A DNA stretch of 64,000 nucleotides. Origin: Streptomyces pristinaespiralis (GTDB taxonomy: Bacteria > Actinomycetota > Actinomycetes > Streptomycetales > Streptomycetaceae). Location of the stretch: contig NZ_CP011340.1 of NCBI RefSeq assembly GCF_001278075.1, positions 7,189,501-7,253,500 of the forward strand, in the 5' to 3' direction. Below the pieces are notes generated by a model. It had not been told where the DNA came from and did no database searches. It was given only the letters and a program-made list of their open reading frames with translations. The position numbers and the translations under genes were made by a program. Below, one piece after another: positions 57,842-64,000 of this stretch; position 1 is the stretch's first letter; every line of letters begins with the position of its first letter.

Positions 57842-58330
57842 TCATCCGCCCGCGGATGCCGCCGGGGGCAGCAGGGGCCCGCACTCCCACTGCTGGAAGA
57901 TCAGGCGGGTCTCGACCCTGGCCACCTCGCGCTGCGAGGTGAACTCGTCGAGCACCAGGCGCTGGAGGTCCGCCATGTCGGTCACCGCGACGTGGACGAG
58001 GTAGTCGTCGGGGCCGGTCAGATGGAACAGCGCCAGCGACTCGGGAAGTGCGCGGATGCGTTCGACGAACGGGCCGATCAGTTCGCGCCGGTGCGGGCGT
58101 ACCTGGACCGACAGCAGGGCCTGCAGCCCCCGGCCCAGGCGCGCCGGGTCGAGGGCGAGGCGGTGCCCGAGGATGACGCCGGAGCGGCGGAGTCTGGTGA
58201 CCCGGTCCAGACAGGTCGAGGGGGCCACGCCGATCTCCGCCGCGAGGTCCCGGTAGGTGGTCCGGGCGTCGTTCTGAAGCAGGCGGAGAATCTGGAGATC
58301 GATCGGGTCCAGTGCGACGGAATCAGCCAT
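57842..58330 (-). CDS. Lrp/AsnC-family regulator of a trans-sulfuration gene
   Basis: A 162-residue Lrp/AsnC protein: helix-turn-helix residues 10-58 (DLQILRLLQNDARTTYRDLA and GVAPSTCLDRVTRLRRSGVI), then a RAM domain ending LFHLTGPDDYLVHVAVTDMA. It is divergent from the PLP enzyme at 58390 with 59 bp between, which argues for direct regulation by an amino acid such as methionine or cysteine. Confidence 0.94.
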   Translation of the reverse strand: MADSVALDPIDLQILRLLQNDARTTYRDLAAEIGVAPSTCLDRVTRLRRSGVILGHRLALDPARLGRGLQALLSVQVRPHRRELIGPFVERIRALPESLALFHLTGPDDYLVHVAVTDMADLQRLVLDEFTSQREVARVETRLIFQQWECGPLLPPAASAGG

Positions 58331-58389
58331 TCGCCGAACGTAGCACGGAGGCCACCCGCTACCTCCCGGTAACTGTTCACAGTGCGGCC

Positions 58390-59607
58390 ATGGAGAACGC
58401 AGCCTCGGCCGTGCCCGTGACCCGGGCCCTGGCCACCGATGCAGTGCACGCAGGACGCGAGGATCTCGCGGAGCTCGGCCTGCACGCCCCGCCGATCGAC
58501 CTGTCGACCACCTACCCGTCGTACGACGCCGCCGGCGAGGCCGCGCGGATCGACGCGTTCGCCACGACCGGAGCCCGGCCGGAGGGCCCGCCCGTCTACG
58601 CACGGCTGGACAACCCCACCACCGCCCGGTTCGAGACGGCGCTCGCCAAGCTCGAGGGCACGGAGAGCGCCGTCGCGTTCGCCAGCGGCATGGCGGCCCT
58701 GACCGCCGTGCTGCTGGTGCGGGCGAGCATGGGCCTGCGCCACGTCGTCGCCGTCCGGCCGTTGTACGGCTGCAGCGACCATCTGCTGAACGCCGGACTC
58801 CTCGGCACCGAGGTCACCTGGACCGACCCGGCCGGCATCGCCGACGCCCTGCGGCCGGACACGGGACTGGTCATGGTCGAGACCCCGGCCAACCCGACGC
58901 TCGCCGAGGTGGACCTTCGGGCCGTACGGCACGCCTGCGGCTCGGTGCCGCTGCTCGTCGACAACACCTTCGCCACCCCGGTGCTCCAGCGCCCCGCGGA
59001 GGAGGGTGCCCGGCTGGTCCTGCACAGCGCCACCAAGTACCTCGGCGGCCACGGCGACGTGATGGGCGGTGTGGTCGCCTGCGACGAGGAGTTCGCCCGC
59101 AAGCTGCGCCAGGTCCGTTTCGCGACCGGCGGCGTGCTGCACCCGATGGCCGGATACCTGCTGCTGCGCGGGCTGTCGACGCTGCCGGTGCGGGTGCGGG
59201 CCGCGTCCACCACGGCCGCCGACCTCGCCCGCAGGCTCACCACCGACCCGCGGGTGGCCCGGGTCCACTACCCGAGCATCGGCGGCGCGATGGTCTCCTT
59301 CGAGGTGTACGGCGACCCGCACGACGTGATCGCCGGGGTACGGCTGATCACGCCGGCGGTGAGCCTCGGCAGCGTCGACACACTGATCCAGCACCCGGCT
59401 TCCATCAGCCACCGGATCGTCGACGTGAACGACCGGCGCTCGGCGGGTGTCAGTGACCGGCTGCTGCGGATGTCGGTCGGTCTCGAGGACGTCGAGGACC
59501 TGTGGCGTGACCTGACGGAGGCGCTCAGCGCTCGCCCTGCCCGGTCGGCTCCGTCCGCTCGTAACGGGAGCGCGGACGGCCGGCAGCCGCATCCAGTCGG
59601 GCGGTGA
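58390..59607 (+). CDS. Cys/Met-metabolism PLP enzyme (trans-sulfuration type)
   Basis: A 405-residue PLP fold-type I enzyme: VYARLDNPTTARFETALAKL (YxRxxNPT motif near 72), VAFASGMAALTAVLLV near 96, and the PLP Lys216 in HSATKYLGGHGDVMGG. It could act as cystathionine gamma-lyase/synthase or methionine gamma-lyase; substrate residues do not separate these. The last 28 residues are Arg/Ser/Pro-rich and coded antisense to the end of the GNAT gene. The Lrp regulator is divergent. Confidence 0.93.
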   Translation: MENAASAVPVTRALATDAVHAGREDLAELGLHAPPIDLSTTYPSYDAAGEAARIDAFATTGARPEGPPVYARLDNPTTARFETALAKLEGTESAVAFASGMAALTAVLLVRASMGLRHVVAVRPLYGCSDHLLNAGLLGTEVTWTDPAGIADALRPDTGLVMVETPANPTLAEVDLRAVRHACGSVPLLVDNTFATPVLQRPAEEGARLVLHSATKYLGGHGDVMGGVVACDEEFARKLRQVRFATGGVLHPMAGYLLLRGLSTLPVRVRAASTTAADLARRLTTDPRVARVHYPSIGGAMVSFEVYGDPHDVIAGVRLITPAVSLGSVDTLIQHPASISHRIVDVNDRRSAGVSDRLLRMSVGLEDVEDLWRDLTEALSARPARSAPSARNGSADGRQPHPVGR

Positions 59608-60928
59608 CCACCAGCGTCCCCTCCTCGATCTGGTAGTCGAGCGGCAGTCCGAGGCCGCGCATGGCGGCGACCATCGCGGTGTTCGACGACCGGGTGACGG
59701 CGTACACGCTGTCGCAGCCGGCCTCGGCCGCCATGCCGACCAGTCGCTCCAGCAGTTGCGTGCCGATGCCGCGGCGCTGCCAGTCGTCCTCGACGAGCAG
59801 CGCCACCTCGGTCTCGTCGCCGTCCCACAGCAGGTGGCCGAGGGCGACGAGCCGGCCGGAGGCCGTCTCCACCGCCAGTGTCCGGCCGAAGCGCGGGCTC
59901 AGCAGGTGGTTGAGGTAGCGGTCCGCGTCCCGGACCGGGCCGTGGTAGCGCATCTCGAGCGTCCGGGCGGAGCAGCGTCCGTGCATGGCGAGAGCCGCGT
60001 CGATGTCGTCCTGGTCGGCGCGGCGCACGGAGATCTCGTTGCCCTCGGGGAGGGTGAGGATGTCCTGGCTGCGGGGGACGCGGGGCCCGAGCCGCGCGTC
60101 GAGTTCGACCAGGGCGCGGGCGCGGGCGAACTCGGTCGGGGTGAAGGGCAGATAGGCGCGCTCGACGGTGATCGCGCCGCCGTTCGGGTCACGCAGGCGC
60201 ATCACCGTCTCCTCGAGCACGCCCTCGACCGGGGGCATCTCCCCGGTGGGACGGCCCGTCGGCGACACGGCCGGACGGGACCGGATGGTGCAGCGGCCGA
60301 GCAACTGCCTCAGTGCCAAAGGGAGTTCGGCGGCATCCAGGGCGGTACGGGTGGCGAGGCCGAGCACCCGGGTGGGCGTGTCGACGAGGTCGTGCGCGTC
60401 GGCGCGCTCCGTCCAGGTGCCGCTGCCGCCGGCCGCGGCGACCTCGCGCGTGAGCTGCGGTGCCTGGAGGGACGCCGGCGCCCGCAGCAGGAACTCGTCG
60501 ACCGTCCCCTCGGCCAGCGGATGGGTCTGCAGCGTCAGGATGTCGACGTCGAGCCGGGCCAGGGCGTTGCACAGGGCGGCGAGGCTGCCGGGGGTGTCTT
60601 TGACGGTGGTGCGCATCCGCCACAGGGCGCTCTCGCGGGGCCTCTGCTCCCCGGCTGTCCCCTCGGACGTGGCCGGGGTGTCGACGGCCGCCCCGGACGG
60701 AGGAGGCGCATGACTGTGGCGCCGTGCCCACCATGTGTGGAACGTGGCCGTCGCGGCCAGCGCCACCGCGGAGGCGATGAGCAGGAACGGCCCGTCGGGA
60801 GTGTGCCCGATCAGTTTGGCGATGGTGTCGGCGACCGCGACGGCGGTGAACATGGCGGCCAGTTCGACGAGGTCCCGCCGCCAGTGGTGCGGACGGCGGG
60901 CGCTCTTCGCGGAAGTCACATCTGTCAT
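59525..60928 (-). CDS. Membrane protein with ACT and GNAT domains
   Basis: A 467-residue protein with three parts. Two N-terminal membrane helices (LVELAAMFTAVAVADTIAKL and DGPFLLIASAVALAATATFH) are followed by a Pro/Ser linker, an ACT domain from about residue 104 (MRTTVKDTPGSLAALCNALA), and a C-terminal GNAT domain with EVALLVEDDWQRRGIGTQLL (the RRGIGxxL acetyl-CoA loop) near 400. ACT domains bind amino acids, so the enzyme may be an amino acid-controlled acetyltransferase at the membrane. ATG 60928 is chosen since upstream residues are not conserved. The gene converges on the trans-sulfuration gene. Confidence 0.88.
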   Translation of the reverse strand: MTDVTSAKSARRPHHWRRDLVELAAMFTAVAVADTIAKLIGHTPDGPFLLIASAVALAATATFHTWWARRHSHAPPPSGAAVDTPATSEGTAGEQRPRESALWRMRTTVKDTPGSLAALCNALARLDVDILTLQTHPLAEGTVDEFLLRAPASLQAPQLTREVAAAGGSGTWTERADAHDLVDTPTRVLGLATRTALDAAELPLALRQLLGRCTIRSRPAVSPTGRPTGEMPPVEGVLEETVMRLRDPNGGAITVERAYLPFTPTEFARARALVELDARLGPRVPRSQDILTLPEGNEISVRRADQDDIDAALAMHGRCSARTLEMRYHGPVRDADRYLNHLLSPRFGRTLAVETASGRLVALGHLLWDGDETEVALLVEDDWQRRGIGTQLLERLVGMAAEAGCDSVYAVTRSSNTAMVAAMRGLGLPLDYQIEEGTLVVTARLDAAAGRPRSRYERTEPTGQGER

Positions 60929-61006
60929 GGCTTCACTGTGACCGACCGGTGTTGCGTGATCACGAACGCTTTGTGACTGATGGGTTAAGCGCCTATCTGG
61001 AGCGCT

Positions 61007-61026
61007 ATCGGCCGGTTTTGGCCGAT
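61007..61026. other. Hairpin ATCGGCC-GGTTTT-GGCCGAT
   Basis: Seven-base perfect stem in an AT-richer gap upstream of the GNAT gene and downstream of phoD. It could be part of the phoD terminator or of the GNAT leader. Confidence 0.4.
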
Positions 61027-61060
61027 TCTGGCGTGCAGTGTTCGCTTCCATGGTGCAATA

Positions 61061-61084
61061 CGTACCGGTTTCCGCTCCGGTACG
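61061..61084. terminator. Hairpin CGTACCGG-N8-CCGGTACG after phoD
   Basis: Eight-base perfect arms around TTTCCGCT, 28 bp beyond the phoD stop on the minus strand, in an otherwise gene-free gap. It probably terminates phoD. Confidence 0.55.
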
Positions 61085-61111
61085 CGTCCGCGGGATCCGC
61101 GCCGGGTCCCG

Positions 61112-62695
61112 TCACTGGCCGACACGCCCAGGCTGAAGTGTCTTGGCGAACAGCACCGTTCCGCCCTCGGCGCGCAGCCGCACCGTCAGCTCGCCGCTGT
61201 CGCCGTCGATGTCGACCTCCCCGAAATACTGCGGAGACTCCATCGGAGACACGTTCGCCCGTTGCGGCGCCCGCACGAAGACCCGGTCGGGACCGAACGT
61301 CCCGTCCAGCGCGTTCGCCGGAAATCCGCCGGCGGCCAGCGGCCCGGAGACGAACTCCCAGAACGGCGCAAAATCCTTGAAGGCGGCGCGCTCGGGCGCG
61401 TAGTGCTGGGCCGAGGTGTAGTGCACATCGGCGGTCAGCCACACCGTGCCCGTGATCCGGCGGTGCTTGATGTGCCGCAGCAGTTCGGCGATCTGCAGCT
61501 CGCGCCCCAGCGGTGCGCCGGGATCGCCCTGTGCCACGGCCTCGAAGTTCGCGGAGCCGTCCGGCACCACGAGACCGAGCGGCATGTCGGCGGCGATCAC
61601 CTTCCACACCGCGTTCGACCGGTCCAGTTCCCGCTTCAGCCACGCGAGCTGCGCGGCACCGAGGATGCCCTCGCCCTCGTCCGCCCGCCGGTTCGGCGAG
61701 TTGGCGTCGCGGTAGGTGCGCATGTCCAGCACGAACACGTCGAGCAGCGGCCCGTGGCGGACCACCCGGTGCATACGCCCCTCGGTCCCGTGCCCGGAGG
61801 TGGAGAGCGTGCTGACGGGGAAGTACTCGGCGAACGCGCGCATCGAACGCCGCGCGAGGACGTCCACGTCCTTCTCGGTGTACCGGGCGTCGTCGAGGAT
61901 CTGCCCCGGGTACCAGTTGTTGCGCACCTCGTGGTCGTCCCACTGCACGATCGTGGGCACCTGCGCGTTGAACCGGCGGACGTTCTCGTCGAGCAGGTTG
62001 TACCGGAAGTTGCCCCGGTACTCGTCGAGCGTCTCGGCGACCTTCGACTTCTCCTGTGTGACCACGTTGCGCCACACCCGCCCGTCCGGCAGCGTCACGC
62101 TCGGCACGAGCGGACCGTCGGCGTACACGGTGTCCCCGCTGCACAGGAAGAAGTCCGGGTCCAGACGGCGCATCTCCTCGTACGCCCGGTAGCCGCCGAT
62201 GTCGGGGTTGATGCCCCAGCCCTGCCCGGCGATGTCGCCCGACCACAGGAACCGCACGCCGCGCCGGCGGTTCGCCGGCGCGGTACGGAACGTCCCGTAC
62301 ACCGCCTCGCCGGTACGGCGGTAATCGTCCGGATCGGCGAGCGTGACCCGGTAGTGCACCTGCCGGCCGGCGGGCAGGCCGCGCAAAGCCGTCGTCCCGG
62401 TGAAGTCGGTCCCCGGTCCGAGCAGCGGGCCGTCCCACCTGCGGGCGCGCCGGAACGAGCCGGTCGCCGACGTCTCCACGATCATCCGTGCGGGCCGGTC
62501 GGAACGCACCCACACCAGCCCGGAGGTGGCCGTGACGTCACCGGTCTGCACGCCCCAGGCCGCACGCGGCCGTCCGCTCAGCGCGAGCGCCGGAGCCGCG
62601 CCCACGGCGGGCAGCGCCAGCGCGGCGGAGGCGGCCACCGTGCCGCGCAGGACGGAACGGCGGGCGGGGGGAGAACTCTGCGGGGTCTGTGACAT
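61112..62695 (-). CDS. phoD: Alkaline phosphatase D (PhoD-type), Tat-exported
   Basis: A 527-residue PhoD family enzyme. The Tat signal RRSVLRGTVAASAALAL followed by AVGAAPALA predicts export. The catalytic core has FLWSGDIAGQGW near 147, FLCSGDTVYADGPLVPS near 183, TIVQWDDHEVRNNWYPG near 247 and MPLGLVVPDGSANFE near 370. PhoD hydrolyses phosphodiesters and monoesters outside the cell and is a Pho-regulon enzyme; no PHO box could be confirmed upstream. Confidence 0.95.
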   Translation of the reverse strand: MSQTPQSSPPARRSVLRGTVAASAALALPAVGAAPALALSGRPRAAWGVQTGDVTATSGLVWVRSDRPARMIVETSATGSFRRARRWDGPLLGPGTDFTGTTALRGLPAGRQVHYRVTLADPDDYRRTGEAVYGTFRTAPANRRRGVRFLWSGDIAGQGWGINPDIGGYRAYEEMRRLDPDFFLCSGDTVYADGPLVPSVTLPDGRVWRNVVTQEKSKVAETLDEYRGNFRYNLLDENVRRFNAQVPTIVQWDDHEVRNNWYPGQILDDARYTEKDVDVLARRSMRAFAEYFPVSTLSTSGHGTEGRMHRVVRHGPLLDVFVLDMRTYRDANSPNRRADEGEGILGAAQLAWLKRELDRSNAVWKVIAADMPLGLVVPDGSANFEAVAQGDPGAPLGRELQIAELLRHIKHRRITGTVWLTADVHYTSAQHYAPERAAFKDFAPFWEFVSGPLAAGGFPANALDGTFGPDRVFVRAPQRANVSPMESPQYFGEVDIDGDSGELTVRLRAEGGTVLFAKTLQPGRVGQ

Positions 62696-62844
62696 TGCTG
62701 CGCCTCCAGGCGGTTCGGCCGGTGTGCCGAGCCATGCCTAGCGTCAGGCCGCGTCCGTTGTGCGAACGGCGGGTGAACGACACGCCGCGCCCCCAGGAGC
62801 GTCGTGGCCGGGCCCGACGCGGGGCGTCGCGCCACGCCGCCCGG

Positions 62845-63219
62845 TCAGACCTGCCGCGCCGCCGGGTCCCGGCCCTCGCCCGCTGCGGCCGGCTCGGGCT
62901 CGAAGTCCCAGGAACCGCGCTTGAACGCGGGGCGGAAGTCGGGATGGTCCTCCCAGTGCCGGGCGATGCCCACCAGCTGGTCCCAGTGGTGCGCCAGCGT
63001 CTGGTCGACGACTCGCCTCAACTCCGCGTCGGCCGTGGCGCGCTGTTCGCAGACCCCCTGCACGGCCGCCGCGCTCCTGACGGCACCGAGCAGCGCACGC
63101 AGGGCACGCGAGGTGTCGTCCATGCCGAAGCCGTGCTCGCTGCCGTTCTCCGGATCGAAGAGAGGGCGGAGCCGGTCCTCGAGGAACGAGGTGATCTCCG
63201 AGAAGTGCTGCTGATCCAT
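62845..63219 (-). CDS. Uncharacterised 124-residue helical protein
   Basis: The protein is helical, acidic and Ala/Arg/Glu-rich, with HFSEITSFLEDRLRPLFDPE at the start, VCEQRATADAELRRVVDQTL and LAHHWDQLVGIARHWEDHPD in the middle. The ATG at 63219 has GGAG five bases ahead. It has one Cys and no membrane helix or known motif. It is found in front of the histidine-kinase scrap; a link cannot be shown. Confidence 0.72.
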   Translation of the reverse strand: MDQQHFSEITSFLEDRLRPLFDPENGSEHGFGMDDTSRALRALLGAVRSAAAVQGVCEQRATADAELRRVVDQTLAHHWDQLVGIARHWEDHPDFRPAFKRGSWDFEPEPAAAGEGRDPAARQV

Positions 63220-63553
63220 CACGGCTCCGTTTCCGTCCCGCCGCCGTCGGGCGGTCGGGGTGCTTCACTCGTCTCCCGCGCAGCCGCCTGCGTCTCGTGC
63301 CGCGCGGCGCAAGGTCATTCTCCATGCCGCGGGTGGCGTCCCGTCCATCACCGGCCGCCGGGCCGGTCGCCGAGGCCAGCGGCGTACGCAGTTCGTGCGA
63401 GGCGTTGCCGACGAACCGGCGCTGTGACCGGCATCAGGGGAGCCAACTGCTCCTCGTCGGGATGCCCGCCGCACGGGCGCGGGACCGGTCGCCGGCGGCA
63501 TCTGCCGCACGGCGCCGGGCGGGCCGGCCGGTGGCCGGCGCCACCGGACGGGA
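63220..63553. other. Gap with a histidine-kinase remnant
   Basis: No intact gene is seen in these 334 bases. The only recognisable coding trace is the H-box fragment at 63371-63424 on the minus strand. The rest is GC-rich sequence without conserved motif. Confidence 0.6.
63371..63424 (-). pseudogene. Histidine-kinase H-box scrap
   Basis: The minus strand encodes QRRFVGNASHELRTPLAS, the phosphorylatable H-box of an HisKA sensor kinase. An in-frame stop lies just upstream (63434-63436) and the frame loses all kinase features after it. No HATPase or receiver domain follows, so it is the remnant of a decayed or deleted kinase gene. Confidence 0.65.
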
Positions 63554-64000
63554 TCAGGCGCTGCCGTCGAGCAGCACGCGCGCCACGAGCGCCGGGTCGT
63601 CGCTCATCGGGACGTGCCCGCAGCCGGGCAGCCTGACGAGCCGGGCGCGGGGGATGACGTACTTGGCGCGCACGCCCTGGCGGCGCAGCAGCAGCCGGTC
63701 CTTGGTGCCCCAGGCGATGGTGACGGGAACGTCGCGGACGTCGTCGCCGAACAGCACACCGCCGCCGGCCGCGAGCGTCTGGTGGAATCCGGTCGCCCCG
63801 CGCAGGGCGCGCGTCTCCGCGACGGCTGCCTCGGGCGAACGGCGGCCGGGCCGCGCGTAGATGGTGCTCACCAGCGCCGTACGCCCCGCGGCCGACCGGG
63901 ACAGCCGCTCGATCACCGGCAGCGGCAGTGAGCGTGCCCCCACCCGCATGGCCCGCAGGGTGGTGAAGGCGTAACGCCGCTCCGCCTCCGACCAGAAGCC
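63554..64000 (-). CDS. Alpha/beta hydrolase, C-terminal part
   Basis: The 148 residues available start beyond the window. DVPVTIAWGTKDRLLLRRQG carries the catalytic acid (Asp) region and LPGCGHVPMSDDPALVARVL the catalytic His, both typical of haloalkane/epoxide hydrolase-like alpha/beta hydrolases. The nucleophile elbow lies outside the window. The substrate is unknown. Confidence 0.85.
   Translation of the reverse strand, partial: GFWSEAERRYAFTTLRAMRVGARSLPLPVIERLSRSAAGRTALVSTIYARPGRRSPEAAVAETRALRGATGFHQTLAAGGGVLFGDDVRDVPVTIAWGTKDRLLLRRQGVRAKYVIPRARLVRLPGCGHVPMSDDPALVARVLLDGSA

Noticed and set aside
61007..61084. Hairpins upstream of the GNAT gene considered as a riboswitch
   Set aside because: The two stems are simple and no conserved riboswitch core is recognisable; a phoD terminator explains them better.

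Overview
The window is high-GC, densely coded DNA typical of Streptomyces or a close actinomycete. Signs of this are frequent GTG starts, GTGA/ATGA overlaps between operon genes, a complete conservon (cvn) operon with its own P450, a second divergent EF-Tu gene of the tuf3 type, a Ku protein with a lysine-rich tail, CadI/ArsI- and HipA/DUF3037-type genes, and two copies of a long palindromic intergenic repeat. No tRNA, rRNA, CRISPR array, insertion sequence or phage gene was recognised. The sequence begins inside a grpE-type gene and ends inside an alpha/beta hydrolase gene.

Layout. 1-5.8 kb: 3' part of grpE, a repeat-rich gap, a methyltransferase, an unknown 489-residue protein, an ArsR-type regulator behind a perfect palindrome, a small membrane protein, a RibD/DHFR-like reductase and Ku. 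6-12.5 kb: a metal/metalloid stress region. It holds an NTF2-like protein behind a CsoR-like palindrome, a flavoprotein divergent from an ArsR, a second ArsR divergent from a small CxxC protein, a flavoprotein with a cysteine-rich tail, a CadI/ArsI-type metalloenzyme that also has a cysteine-rich tail, and a DHA2 drug transporter whose promoter carries two CsoR-like palindromes. 12.7-19.9 kb: HipA-like kinase with DUF3037 partner, two SDR enzymes behind a TetR-type inverted repeat, an orphan solute-binding lipoprotein, uracil-DNA glycosylase, a DinB-like protein and a TetR regulator. 20-28.6 kb: FAD monooxygenase controlled by twin operators, Gfo/Idh dehydrogenase, Lnt, SnoaL-like protein, flavin reductase, RlmG-like methyltransferase, a 59-residue protein, UppP and a TVP38 protein. 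28.6-36.5 kb: AlkD-like protein, divergent EF-Tu, spermidine-synthase-like protein, the first palindromic repeat, MFS exporter, Gln/Pro/Tyr-rich membrane protein, thioesterase, DedA and gamma carbonic anhydrase. 36.6-44 kb: a P450, an SMP-30 lactonase and the conservon cvnA-B-C-D-P450. 44-53 kb: acyltransferase, EamA transporter with XRE-cupin regulator, YbaK-like protein, CoA-binding protein, YigZ, SbcD/SbcC. 53-64 kb: two Lrp/AsnC regulators, each divergent from a likely target (rhodanese; PLP trans-sulfuration enzyme), ATP-grasp protein, SDR, second palindromic repeat, DUF885 peptidase, a membrane-ACT-GNAT fusion, PhoD, a histidine-kinase scrap and the hydrolase.

The clearest functional modules are the metalloid region (two regulators, two flavoproteins, a Cys-tailed lyase-family enzyme, but no recognisable ArsB/Acr3 or ArsC), the conservon whose P450 lacks the ExxR arginine, and the SbcCD pair. 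Start codons were chosen from ribosome-binding sites and family length. Regulatory sites are inferences from inverted repeats read by eye.
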